A stretch of DNA of 64,000 nucleotides from Diphasiastrum complanatum (lineage: Eukaryota > Streptophyta > Lycopodiopsida > Lycopodiales > Lycopodiaceae), in NCBI GenBank assembly GCA_029204225.1, contig MU832102.1, forward strand, positions 1-64,000, written 5' to 3'. Shown here in pieces: positions 1-10,858 of this stretch. Below the pieces are notes generated by a model that was not told where the DNA came from, made no database searches, and saw only the letters and a program-made list of their open reading frames with translations. The position numbers and the translations under genes are program-made. Within the stretch, counting starts at the first letter, position 1, and every line of letters starts with the position of its first letter.

Positions 1-360
1 CATCAAATTGTTCCTGGTTGGACTCCCTAAAAGTATCCGCCGAGAACTGAAACCAGTTGATCTTTATAGTCAACTTAAGAATGTCATGATTGATGCCATT
101 CGCGAAGAAGACGAGGGTCCGATGAAGACTTTGATTACCACGACAAGCAATCCAAACTCCCCAAACGTCTTCACAACCAGAAGATTGAGAATACAGCCCC
201 CAAACTTGGCAGAAAGCTCAACAAACGTGGAGCTGATTTCCAAAACGCTATGAAAAATATTGTTGATAAATCTTTTTTAGCAAGAGAAAATGTCTGGTGT
301 CCTATTTGTTCACAGAATCACACTGCTAATGAGTGTCCCCCATTGAAAACCCATTCCCCA
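1..360 (+). pseudogene. Ty3/gypsy gag fragment with zinc knuckle (decayed)
   Basis: A short frame from position 8 carries DAIREEDEG, which recurs almost unchanged in the gypsy gag at 28480, so both are the same family. After a frameshift near 250, positions 281-350 read ARENVW then CPICSQNHTANEC, a CX2CX3HX4C zinc-knuckle-like motif typical of a nucleocapsid that packages element RNA. The matching ARENP tail follows the gag at 28.7 kb. The piece is cut by the window edge on the left, has no start codon of its own, and is broken by frameshifts, so it is a relic. Gag identity rests on the internal match plus the knuckle. Confidence 0.6.
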
Positions 361-1550
361 TTAGCACCCAGACCTATGTCTCCTCATTACCGCCCCTTCA
401 CTCCACAGCAGTCCATGCCACTACCATGAGTTTATCAACCACGACCAACTGCACTCAATCAGTTCCAAGATCACACAACAACATTATCTTGTGCACCGCC
501 ATTATCACCATACTCCATCAGATATTATCTACCCGTGCGGCCAACACAAATTATCTTCACAAGCAATTTTGTGCAACAAAGCACAATTCAAATGTGAGAA
601 AAAATCACTACTCATAAGACACAAGCCAGAGACCACTCACACAAGCTTCCAAGCAGTATTTTTTCATGAGTGGACTCCCAAGAAACAACATACATGTTGG
701 AAAAAAGCAATTAAGGGACTTCACAACAAATGTTCTATTTGGAAACCAATGGAGCCATTATCTAGCTGCCATATTATACAACAAAAGATCCACCTTCCCA
801 ACAAGATGGAATGTTCACAAAAACCACAACCACCTTCAATAAGTAGTTGGTTTTACATAAACAATACAAAATCCACGCTTTTCCAGCCGTATATCCATGC
901 CCACTACTTCAACAAGCTCAAAAGTTGCAATGACGAAGAAATCTCGAATCCATCAGTGAATGGAATTATAGATACACAACCCCAAGGACAAATGTCATTT
1001 TCAACGGCAAACAATGATGACTCTTTGGAAAATTGTACATTGAGCATTGCTTATGAACATGTATAAAAAGACACACAAGATCCTTATCATCCCTTGTCCA
1101 CACCCTTTCCTTCCTCCATGTTCCACCATATAATTAATCTTGAAGCTTTACCTTACTTTTCTCATCCATGCTTCAAGACCTCATTCCCACCCGATTGACA
1201 TTTTGAACTTGCTCTAGTTCTCACTCGAAGCACTTCGTGGAGCAGACAAGTCTACAACATCTGCAGCATACAAATGATGTCAATTCAAAACTCCTACCGA
1301 GCCAAGACAAGCATATTATCAAAAGGACCTTGGAGACTTTTCACAAAACAACAAGTGGTGTTTTCACAATTAAAGAAATCGACAAGTTATTTTATGCAAA
1401 AATAAATAAAAATGGCGATCGTTCAAGCATCTATTCCCAACAATCCTTCATGGAGCTCTCAACGGTACAATTGGCCTCAAAGAAGCTGCAATCAAAATTC
1501 TGCCAACGTCATGTCTTCAAGAGACACAGCAAAGCCCTAGTTTAGTTAAA
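361..1550 (+). other. Decayed sequence after gypsy gag, not recognised
   Basis: Two open stretches (491-1066 and 1237-1545) are rich in His, Gln, Ser and Thr and show no motif I recognise. Position suggests the eroded gag-pol linker of the preceding gypsy fragment, but no protease or RT motif can be read. Not supported as genes. Confidence 0.3.
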
Positions 1551-2401
1551 TCGCTTGTCAGTTGGGTAAGCCTTCACGTAAGAAAACTCTTAATCACTCC
1601 TTCAATTCAACCTCTTACTCTAGTAGTTGTTGCGGTAATTGATTGACTGTCTATCAACTTATTCATGTTTTACTGTATATATACACATGGTAATTAATGA
1701 TTTTATTAGGAGTATTCAAGATTTGAGTTGTGAAACTAAGGAATTATTGTGTACAATAGTATAACGAACTGTGACATAGTCAATGATAGACGAGGCAGTT
1801 AGCGATCCCATTTCAAGTGGGAACTTGACATTCGATAGTTCATTCACTGCCGATAGTTCGATGGTGAACTCTGACATTGTCTATCGACAATTTGTTGACT
1901 GTTGATAGATCAAATATAGTTGGCGATACTTAGATGTCGATGGTTGTTCAAGCTCTGCTTCAACTATACGTCTATCAGACTGTTCTGGAGAGTGTATATT
2001 TACATAGTTCATGGGAACTCCAGAGATGAATTCAGGTGAGTAGGAATAGGATTAAACTCTAACACTTACCAATAATCTTTTCGTTAATGGCATAGACAAA
2101 GCAAAACACAATCCAAATTTCCTCTGTATCTTTGCAAATGCTTTACATTAAATTACAAATAAACTGAACAGTATACCATCCAAGGATTTCGTAGGTAAAA
2201 AAGAACTACCTTATTTACTTTGTATATATAATGATGCCCACAAAGGATCTTTCAGATGGCACAAATGCCCATGACTGCTATTTCAGCACATTGGCTATGT
2301 TCCTAACATGAGCTCTTAGTATTTGCATCCATCCCTAATGGAAGGAGCAAGCCTTAAAGCAAACACGTACAAGAGTATCCTAAATGTTGGATACCACTTT
2401 T
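1551..2401. other. Non-coding, possible old LTR
   Basis: AT-rich stretch without a credible frame. Between about 1770 and 1980 the words GATAG and CGATAG recur in both orientations, which gives local imperfect inverted repeats. No terminal TG..CA pair or primer site could be tied to it. Confidence 0.25.
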
Positions 2402-2780
2402 TGTTATGTTCCATGTCCAAGTATGAGGGATTCATCGGAATAATTACTGCATGGATAGCCGTTACTCCAATGTATAAGGTTATTAGTTATGCCTCGTCAT
2501 TCCGGGCTATGCTATTAATGTAATCAATAATCTTATGAGGGCCCAGACCTGTAATTGGACATAGGAGCATTGCATGGTGTTTGACTGCTATAATGCAAGA
2601 ATAAAAGGTCAATAGCTTATATTAGGATTGCATGGGATCGTAAGAAAAATATTCTCTCCTCTTGGGAGAGAATATATACTATGGAAACTCTCCCATCTCC
2701 CCATTGAATTTTCTGATTCTATGAGCCAGGATCCCCTTTTCTCTTGGGGGTGAAGTGGCTGGTCAATTGAACTTTCATTC
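2402..2780 (+). repeat. 5' LTR of the gypsy derivative
   Basis: Begins TGTTATGTTCCATGTCC and matches 4301-4690 over its length. Long identical runs include ATAAGGTTATTAG, CCTCGTCATTCCGGGCT and GAGGGCCCAGACCTGTAATT. The right boundary is approximate. Confidence 0.65.
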
Positions 2781-2949
2781 ACCGAGATTTCCACTGATCT
2801 ATATCATTCACTAAGAGGAGAGTGTAAATCAAATTCTCATTCTGGTCGCATCTAGAGGATGGTTAAGATTGAAAAAAATGAGGAATAGAGATGAACTCAC
2901 AAGGGTCTCAGGTTTCTAAGAAAGATAAGAAAATAGTGGAATAGTTTTC

Positions 2950-3957
2950 TATCCTAGGTGGTTTACTATTTCGGAATGGAAAAGTTTGTGTACCAGCGGA
3001 GGATGATATAAAAAAATGATTCTTTATGAGTGTCATGATGTTCCCTGTGTAGGTCATCCAGGTATACACAAGGCTTTGGACTTGGTTAGAAGAGAGTTTT
3101 ATTGGCCAAAACTCAAGCCATTTGTCGAGTCTTATGTGGTTAAGTGTAAACCTTGCCAGTTAGCCAAAGTTGAATGCTTAAAGGCTGGAGGTTTGTTACA
3201 TCTCCTAGATATCCCTTTGAAATGATGAAAAAGTATATCTATGGATTTTGTAGTTGGACTTCCAAGGACGCAATGTCAGAATGATTCTATTTGGGTTGTA
3301 GTGGATAGGTCAACTACGTTAGCTACGTTCATACCAGTTAAGTCAACTGCTAAGGCTTTGGATTTAGCCCAGATTTTTGTGGAAAGATTATTCAGAATTT
3401 ATGGATTGCCGAGTGGTATAGGTAGTGATAGAGATCCTAAGTTTACATGTCACTTTTGGTCAACTGTATTCCATAAGGTAGAAATATCGCTTAGTTTTAG
3501 TTCTACTGAACATCCTGAATCATATGGCCAGACTGAGAGAACTAATCAGACTATGGAGGATATGTTGAAAACATATGTGTCTCATAGGCAATCTCAGTAG
3601 GAAGATTATGTTCCTTTGATTGAGTTTGCTTACAATAGTAGAAAACATTATGCTACAGGTTATAGTCTGTTTATGCTGATGTATGGTTTTCAGCCTAGAT
3701 CTCCGATAAATGTGGAGACGAAGTCTGTTAAGATCCAAAAAGTTGTTGATTTCTTGCACAATATGCATGAAATGTTGCGAGTGGCACATGATTGTATCCA
3801 TAGTGCTCAGGACATAGCTAAGCATTATGCCGATCTTAAGAGGTTTCTCAGAGATTTTAAAGTTGATGACTGGGTATCTCTTAGAATACCAAACGATTCT
3901 AAGACTATACGTACGGGGAAGCATAATAAGTTGTCTACCTGATATTTTGTGGACCAT
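2950..3957 (+). pseudogene. Ty3/gypsy integrase (disabled)
   Basis: Integrase inserts the element cDNA into host DNA. The frame at 3016-3225 has an HHCC zinc finger (a His in ECHDV, GHPG, then CKPCQLAK). The catalytic core follows: MDFVVGLPRTQ gives the first Asp, SDRDPKF the second, and HPESYGQTERTNQ the Glu region. 3616-3942 continues with the C-terminal part (EFAYNSRKHYATGYS, PINVET, DWVSL). In-frame stops at 3223-3231 (two in succession), at 3598 and near 3940 interrupt it, so no full enzyme can be made. It is the only coding part left between the two LTRs. Confidence 0.75.
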
Positions 3958-4286
3958 TTCAGATTACAAGAAAAATTGGTTCTTTAGCTTACAAACTTGA
4001 TCTCTAGGACAAGTCTACCGCCACCTAGTGTTTCATGTAAGCCAATTGAAATTATATTTACATGAAGGTGAGGTAATTGGTTCGAAGGAGAATCTTACCC
4101 ATTTGGAGGACTTATCACTTAGTGTACCTTTGGAACCTGAAAGATTACTCATAACCATATTTAAATAATTGAGAAATTGTTCTATCTCTGAGTGCTTGAT
4201 TAGGTAGAGGGGTCGGATTCATGGAAAAAGACTGAAAGCATAAAGAAGAAATTCTCTAGTTTTCGCATTTGAAGACATAAGTGGTT

Positions 4287-4300
4287 CAAGGGGGGAAGAA
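4287..4300 (+). promoter_or_regulatory. Polypurine tract of the gypsy derivative
   Basis: A purine run ending GGGGGGAAGAA abuts the TGTTATG start of the 3' LTR. A PPT at this place primes plus-strand cDNA synthesis in LTR elements. Confidence 0.6.
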
Positions 4301-4690
4301 TGTTATGTCCATGTCCAGTATGAGGGATTCAAAATAATTCCTAACATGGATAGCCACTTACCCTAGTGTATAAGGTTATTAGATATGCCTCGTCATTCCG
4401 GGCTTGTCCAATAATGTAATTAATAATCTTATGAGGGCCCAGACCTGTAATTGGACATAGGAGCACTTGCATGGTGTTTGACAGCTATAATGCAAGAATA
4501 GGAGGTCAATAGCTTATATTAGGGTTGCATGGGATCCTAAGAGGAATATTCTATCCTCTTGGGAGAGAATATATACTATGGAAACTCGCCCATCTCCCCA
4601 TTGGATTTTTTGATTCTATGAGCCAGGATCTCCTCCTCTCTTGTATTCATTCACCTCGGCTTGGGGGTGAAATGGTTATTGACTAGCCAT
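4301..4690 (+). repeat. 3' LTR of the gypsy derivative
   Basis: Second copy of the LTR. It retains TTGTATTCATTCACCTCGGC near its right end, which the left copy lacks. The end is set where similarity to the left copy stops and is approximate. Confidence 0.6.
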
Positions 4691-5590
4691 TTCTTGTTGG
4701 TTGGGTGGTTTTGCTCCACAGGTGTCCTTTTGGTTTGCGTGTGACAAGATTATTGAAGATCTTCACTTGGCAATCGTTATAACTTTATATGTGATTTGTC
4801 CTTCGATTTTTAACTCAACATTCCTAATGATATACACAATATGTGGGCTACTGGTATGTCTAAATTTTATGAAAATATACCCTTGGGTGAGCCTGATGGT
4901 TTAAAAACTATCATGAGCAAATTGATTTGTTCGGTCTTCAAACAAGTTAAAAATACTCAACTTCAATACAAATGGTTATTTGAAGGAAAGTATTCAAATG
5001 GTCTTGGTCTAAAAAAATTTTCTAATGAATGGAAACTCATAAGTTTGGATGATATCAATGTATTGAATTCATTTTTTATGGATTGTTATTCTACATATTT
5101 GAAGATCTTTGTCGGAGCTGAAATTTAAATCAATTTTCGTCTAATTTGGTTAAGATTTGGTAAAGTTATGGATATTCTTGTGTAATAGATTTATTCTTGG
5201 TTTTTTTTGGAAGAGGCACTCTTTTCATTTTTGAAATTTTGTTGCAATTATGATTTTTTTTTCTTCAAATTCTTCATTTGGAAAGGCTCACAAGTTTATC
5301 TACTATATATATTTTTTAGAAAACCTTTTTTTTAAAAAAATTCAAAAAATAAAAAATTTCAATATCATTTTCAAGCGCAGGTGGACTTTTTTTTAAAACG
5401 TTCAACTACCCTATTTGAGCTTGAAACTGATATAAGGTGCCCAGGAAAAAGAAATATTTTTTTTTAATATCAATTTTGAGCGCATTTGCTTTACTACACT
5501 TGTTCTAATAGTCTCTTTGTGCTTGAATCCAATATCAATTGTACAAAAATCACAAGTTTTCTACCTATTTTTTATTTTGTCTATTTACGA
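4691..5590. other. AT-rich non-coding stretch
   Basis: An open frame at 4841-5128 (95 codons) matches nothing I know and has no neighbours to support it. 5200-5600 is dominated by T and A runs. Confidence 0.3.
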
Positions 5591-6612
5591 ATACAAACTA
5601 TTGATGCAATGGGAGGAAGGAAAAAGCAATCAACATATTGCTAGCTTTCAGCCCTCTGCCTGACGAAGATGTTCGCGAACATGAAAGTCAAGAGACATGA
5701 AGCACGAAAGATTCGCGAACACTTGACGAGAAGACACGAACACAAAAGATTCGCGAATGAGAATCTTTTGCGGTCGAGCACGAGAAAGTTAGACGACGGA
5801 AACGAAACCAATGACGCAAGATGAAAAATGTCACAAAAGACTTTCTGCCCTCACGCTCCAAAGAGTACCAACAAAGATCATGCAAGTACCCAAAAGTACA
5901 GATATCTGATTTGATGGCATGACGTTAGCATATACACTCTAGGTCATGGCTAATCTGCCACTCTTGTAATGTCATGATTAGTTGTAGATGTTTAGTCACT
6001 CTAATCTTAAAAGTTACATAGAACGACTATATACTTGCTGGATGATACTTGATACATGATGACAGAACACACATACAATATTGTAGTAGTCTGATGCTAG
6101 TAAGCAATCATGACGAAATACAAACAAGAAGTCCGCTTGCATGCGAGACAAGTTCTGTGATCAGGATCCATATAGATTCACAAGTCCGCTAGTAAGCGAG
6201 ACATCTATTCGTGAGAGAACTATATTTCTCTCATGCCAACGCACTTCGTGGATCTGCATGCAATGCTTGAAGAATAAAAAAAATTCAATAGATGATCTTG
6301 TAGCCATTGAGCATTGTCTTCTTTTATGTTTTGTATGATCTCGAATGCAAATGTGTCTGTTGTTATTCGTGTGTCTGATTCTACCATTCATTTCGATTCT
6401 GTACATTGGTTGAATTTGTTGAATGTTGCATTAATTTATAAATGTAGATCAGCAGTACCTGACTACATTCTAGAGGACTGTAGGAGTGATTCAGCTAGCA
6501 GTGTCCAGCGATCACATCTGAACTCCATCCGAATTCGCGTTCAATCGCGGTTGCTTCGCTTTCGCGACAGTTTCGCGACCGCGAAAGATTTACTGTGAAC
6601 CATTTCTCTTCA
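5591..6612 (+). repeat. Copia LTR region (approximate)
   Basis: The segment runs up to a primer binding site at 6614 and ends CTTCA, so its right edge is an LTR end; the left edge is not resolved. It is marked by repeated TTCGCGA words (near 5671, 5711, 5750) and a 16-bp inverted repeat TTTCGCGACCGCGAAA at 6571-6586 in the U5 position. No second LTR copy is visible in the window. Confidence 0.45.
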
Positions 6613-6613
6613 G

Positions 6614-6625
6614 TGGTATCAGAGC
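6614..6625 (+). promoter_or_regulatory. Copia primer binding site (initiator tRNA-Met type)
   Basis: TGGTATCAGAGC, the usual plant copia PBS complementary to the 3' end of initiator tRNA-Met, lies one base after the LTR end CTTCA and 105 bp before the gag start codon. Confidence 0.8.
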
Positions 6626-6730
6626 AGTGCCTATCTTGTCATAATCTGACATAGCCAAAGAAGCTATCAGATTTAGGAGGCCAAGCATTCAGACAAACAA
6701 CCATCAACAAGAAAACAAAATTCAGAAGCA

Positions 6731-7835
6731 ATGGCTTCAATCAGCAGCATGCAGGGCAAGATCTACACAATTCTTGATTCTTCAGGATCTAACTTTCTAG
6801 CCTGGAAAGTTAAGACATCACTCATACTCAAGGGTGAAGGTTTATTCCCTTGGGTGGATGCCACAAAAGAGATGCCTACAACATCAGGCAAGGGGCTACG
6901 CGAGTGGAGGGAGAAAAACGACAAGGCCGTAGCCTTGCTATCATATTCCATCGAAGATAGTCTCACACTTCACCTGGCTACACTCTCCAAAGCTAAGGAG
7001 ATGTGGAATGCGTTGCTCACCAGATTTCAGACGAAATCAAGAAGTCAAATCATGATGCTGGAAGATCAGCTGACGAATCTACAGTGGAATGGAAAAGACC
7101 TCACCTCTTTTGTGAGAAAGATGATGGATCTGTTTCTATCACTACATAACTCTGGAGTAGAGAATGTAGTGTCAGTTGAGAAGTAGCTCACGTACCTGTT
7201 GAGAGCCTTACCCAGATCGTTCTAGACAACGAGAACCCTGTTATGGACCTTGAAAAGGCGATTGTCGAGATTCGATTGTCGATTGTCGAAAAGGCGCTTG
7301 TCGAGATTCAAGAGGAAGTCGAGGCCATAGAACACCTTGATCACAAGGATGGTTCTAACTAGGCCCTCTAGGCAACAAAGAAAAATCCAAGAAAGAATTT
7401 AAGCCTAAGAGGGAGTCAAATCAGAGGCAAGATCGTGATCAACAAGCATAGGGGGCCAGCAAAGACAGCTGGAAGACCAAAGGGAGGTAGAAGCAGCAAG
7501 GTGCAGACAAGAAGACTTGCGTGAGATGCAGAAGAGACAGACATACAATAGATACCTGCTGGCTCAATCCCAAGATTGAGTGTATCCATTGCCACAAGAA
7601 GGGTCATGCAGCCATGGATTGCCGCCTGAACCCGAGGAACAAATCAGTGCAAAATAGACAGGAGAACAACAACAGTTCATCCTATGTCGAGGAGCCCAAG
7701 AGCTCGAAGATGGACGAAGAAAGAACGAACACAAACTGTTCGATTGCCTACATCTGTGAAGATGTGTGTGCAGTGACAACATCTAACACACATGAGGTGA
7801 TCCTACAAGCATTCACATACTCATTTGGATCTAGT
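6731..7835 (+). pseudogene. Ty1/copia gag (interrupted)
   Basis: The frame opens MASISSMQGKIYTILDSSGSN with FLAWKVKTSLILKGEGLFPWV, the copia gag N-terminal fold, and runs 151 codons to a stop at 7184. The remainder continues with frame breaks; 7518-7622 encodes two perfect CX2CX4HX4C zinc knuckles (CVRCRRDRHTIDTC and CIHCHKKGHAAMDC). Two knuckles are less usual than one for copia gag. The family recurs at 21007, where the gag start is nearly the same. Gag forms the virus-like particle and binds element RNA; this copy cannot give a full protein because of the internal stop and a small tandem duplication near 7255-7310. Confidence 0.75.
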
Positions 7836-7846
7836 TTATAGATACC

Positions 7847-8345
7847 TCAAAATCTAGATCCTAATGCAAGTATCTCATCATTCTTTTTGATAGTGCAAGT
7901 ATCAACATTGAATTTTACATCAAGGCCATTATCAAGCAATTGGCCAACACTAATTTGATTCTTAGTAAGCTTAGGTACATAAAGAACTTTAGAGAGAGAA
8001 ATAACTTTAGAGGATGAAAGCTTCAAGGGAATGTTCCCTATGCCTTCAATAGGACATTCAAAATCATCTGCAGTGTATATTGATTTCTTGACTCCATCAT
8101 AAGGTGCAATAGAAGAGAAAGAGTCCTTGGAGCTACACATATGTGAAGAGGCTCCACTATCAATATACCATAGGCCGTCCTTCTTGAAAGGAGTAGATGA
8201 GAAACTAGAGACCATAAGAGATCCCTCTCCATTACTTGCAATAGTGTCTTCCTTCTCATTGGTAATGTTGGCTTGCTTGAGTTGATTCTTCTTCTTGAAT
8301 CAATTGGTAGCATAATGGCCTTTCTTGCCACAATAAAAGCACAGG
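7847..8345 (-). pseudogene. Inverted copia knuckle-protease fragment
   Basis: On the minus strand 7847-8215 encodes an aspartic protease segment with the active-site motif DSGASSHM, then IEGIGNIPL and VLYVPKLTKN, a standard copia order. Just upstream (minus, 8300-8345) lies CFYCGKKGHYATN followed by TGA exactly where the last zinc-binding Cys should be, so one base change created the stop. The fragment sits between gag and pre-integrase of a plus-strand copia, so it is an inserted or inverted piece of a second copia family; the plus ORF at 56.3-57.7 kb encodes a close relative. Confidence 0.7.
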
Positions 8346-8394
8346 CGCCACCTCACACTTTGTGACATCAAGATGAATAATGTCTGATTTCAGA

Positions 8395-8919
8395 AGTGCA
8401 GATCCTTCAAGATTCATAGTTCTTGGAGATGGATCTAGACATCAAGTGAACGGTATTGGTTCACTATGGCTCAACACCAACGGCAGAGACAGATGACTCA
8501 AAGACGTTCTGTTCGTGCCTACTCTGCAACAAGACTTGCTTTCTGTAGCAAGGATAGCAGATGCAGGGATGCGTGTGACATTTTTTGGCAAAGCATGCAA
8601 CGTGATTGACGCCAATACCAGTACTTTGATCGCTCAAGGCAGAAGGAAAGAAAACCTATATCATCTGAAGGTACGCCTACCTGCAGATCAGGTGCATCAG
8701 ACTCATGATGACTTGCCAGACACTTTGTGGCACAGAAGACTATGCCACATGAACTCAATGGAACTTTACCAAGCAAGCCATTATGGAGCGATAACAGGGG
8801 TCAGCATCTCAAATGCAACCAGTTCGACCACCTATGATGCATGTTTGAAGGGCAAGATGTCATGCACTCCATTCATCAAAGACTCCTATGAAACGAATGT
8901 GATGCATGAGTTCTTGTGA
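8395..8919 (+). pseudogene. Copia protease end and GAG-pre-integrase domain
   Basis: Plus-strand reading resumes with VLGDGSRHQVNGIGS, a stop at about 8489, then VLFVPTLQQDLLSVARI and, near 8730, LWHRRLCHMNSMELYQ, the GAG-pre-integrase signature that precedes copia integrase. The frame ends at 8917 after CLKGKMSCTPF. Integrase core, RT and RNase H are missing. It belongs with the gag at 6731, from which it is parted by the inverted fragment. Confidence 0.7.
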
Positions 8920-9900
8920 TCTCAAAATGGGGTCCTTCAGTGATTGCCTCGTTGACAACTTCGTTGTCTCAACTGGCCTTTGCATTGTTCAATTGTATTT
9001 TAGTATTTGTAGCAATTGAATTGTCCTTAGAATCCTCCACATTGACTTCATTATCCACGGCTAAATTTTGGTCTCCTTGCATTGACATTGTACTTGCATT
9101 TGGAATTTCTTTGCTCGATTTGAATTGGGAATTACATTGATGTTGCCAATTCTATGCACACTTTATAACATTGCATAAATATTGATTGGTTGTTGTATGA
9201 ATACGTTGAGAGGACGCAAATGGAGGAAGAGAGAAAAAAATACTTTGCGGAACAACTCTCCTTTTATTATGGGCTGCTACAAGCAAGAACAGTCTAAAAC
9301 GTTGTAGTTGCCAAAATAGACTCACAGATCAAGCGTTCTCACTTATAGGATCAGGAATTAATTCATACCCAAATGAAAATGAGTACAGTCCACTGAAGAG
9401 ATTGGAAGATGTGTGGTATTACTGTAAATTGGTTTTCAGCATGAAATTCAATTCCAAACGTAAAATGATAACGTAGTGTAATAATGTAAGTTTGGATTAT
9501 TCTCCTACTAATCGACTAATCGACATTTTAATCTTGATCTAACTTTTATCCAGACATGTAGATTTTTTTTGTGTTTTTACACAATCTGCATAACTACTCA
9601 GAAACGGCTCATAGTGTCGGCATTTTTGGGATTTTCACCTTCGGGATTTTTCTCTTACTTCGGCTTTTTCGCAAAATGCCAGATGCCTCACATGTTAAGG
9701 AAATGTCGTTGGAGAAGACCTTCGTATTTTTTGCATGCCAGTTTACGTTCATTTCTGCAGACAAATTGTTTACGACCAAAGCCACCAACTTGTATTAATT
9801 CATCAAGCAAGTAATTTCTAAGAAGTCTTAACTGGATGGATGCCAGCACATCACAGCCAACTGGATGACTTATTTGACAGTCTAATTGCTTAGTACAAAT
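8920..9900. other. Non-coding stretch between copia remnants
   Basis: A minus-strand reading of 8920-9140 is open and acidic (NLAVDNEVNVEDSKDNS) but unrecognised; it may be a spacer of the inverted copia. 9150-9900 shows no motif. Confidence 0.25.
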
Positions 9901-10013
9901 AGGTGTTCATATTCCTACATCAAAAGCATGAAGATCAATCATCGAGTATTGAATAGTTAGCGTCCTCTCTCTCAAGTCTGCGAGCTTCGACACTCTTGAG
10001 CATTCTAGCTCAC
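9901..10013 (+). repeat. Left part of a copia LTR split by family A element
   Basis: The sequence up to CTCAC at 10013 continues logically at 15299 (CTCAATTCTTTAG), where it runs to a copia LTR end and primer site at 15779. Family A appears to have inserted inside this LTR. The left limit is not resolved. Confidence 0.4.
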
Positions 10014-10845
10014 TGTGAAAAATGTAAAAATAAGCTTGGTAGAGGCCAAAAACCTTGTATATAGATAAACACACATGTGTGGAGCCCGTTCCCACGTGTG
10101 AAACTAGTGTACTTGTCATGTACCATAATCATATAGGATGTACATATGATTTAATTCAAGTTCTAGTGGCTAAAAAGCCCAAAAACTAGTTTTCTAGACA
10201 TATGACACATGACATCAATCTATTGATTGCATGAGCCACATCCTTTGGTTGGGTGTCATATCCCATGTGTAGAGGACAGCTCACACATGTGGAATAAGCT
10301 GAAGTAGGTGAATTTTGAGTTCTAGAAGATTTCCAAGTAGATCTCCATATAGAAAGAAAATAGACCAAAAATGCTCAAAATAGAAGGTTTTGTCCAAATG
10401 TCAGTTTTGCATGATTAATCATCATATGACAAAGCACCTTCACACATGTGAGATCAGAGGGATGATCAGTACCACGAGCTCCCACTTATTGTATATATAG
10501 AGCCACATTTGGCCATAATCATTGTGTGACACCAATCTTGATTTTGGAAGCAATTTTGAGTGATTCTCTCCATTTGTCTACATTTGTTTTGATTGTTTTG
10601 AGGTTCTATCAATGTGTACTTGATTTTCAGGTTGGAGTCCGTACTCAGACAGTGTTTCACATGTGTGAAGCCAGAAAGTACACCTACCTTCAATTAATGA
10701 TTGTTCTTGTTAGAATTTTGTGTCTAGAATTGATCTAGATTGATCTGAATCTCAAGTAGATTGATAGAACAAGTAATCTGACAACCAATCCCTCTTGAGG
10801 ATCAGATTAGGATCCACTCTTGGTCCTTTTCGTACTTTTTGCACA
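10014..10845 (+). repeat. 5' LTR, family A
   Basis: 832 bp, TG..CA ends, with a TATA-like GTATATATAG at 10491-10500. It contains several CACACATGTGTG-type palindromes (10070-10081, 10282-10291, 10441-10450, 10658-10665). Confidence 0.85.
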
Positions 10846-10858
10846 TGGTATCAGAGCC
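10846..10858 (+). promoter_or_regulatory. Primer binding site, family A
   Basis: TGGTATCAGAGCC directly follows the LTR end GCACA; initiator tRNA-Met type. Confidence 0.85.

Larger units (their letters stand above)
2402..4690 (+). mobile_element. Ty3/gypsy deletion derivative (LTR-integrase-LTR)
   Basis: Two direct repeats of about 380 bp (2402-2780 and 4301-4690), both starting TGTTATGT, flank about 1.5 kb of internal DNA that retains only integrase. A purine tract (GGGGGGAAGAA, ending at 4300) sits directly before the right repeat, as a polypurine tract should. There is no gag, protease, RT or RNase H and no clear primer site after the left LTR, so the element lost most of its interior and depends on others. 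The LTRs differ by many substitutions and small indels, including about 20 bp near the right end, so it is old. A target duplication was not found. Confidence 0.7.

Noticed and set aside
491..1066. 191-codon frame as a gene
   Set aside because: Composition and context fit decayed gypsy DNA; no motif or start context.
4841..5128. 95-codon frame resembling a copia gag remnant
   Set aside because: No knuckle or conserved gag words could be confirmed.
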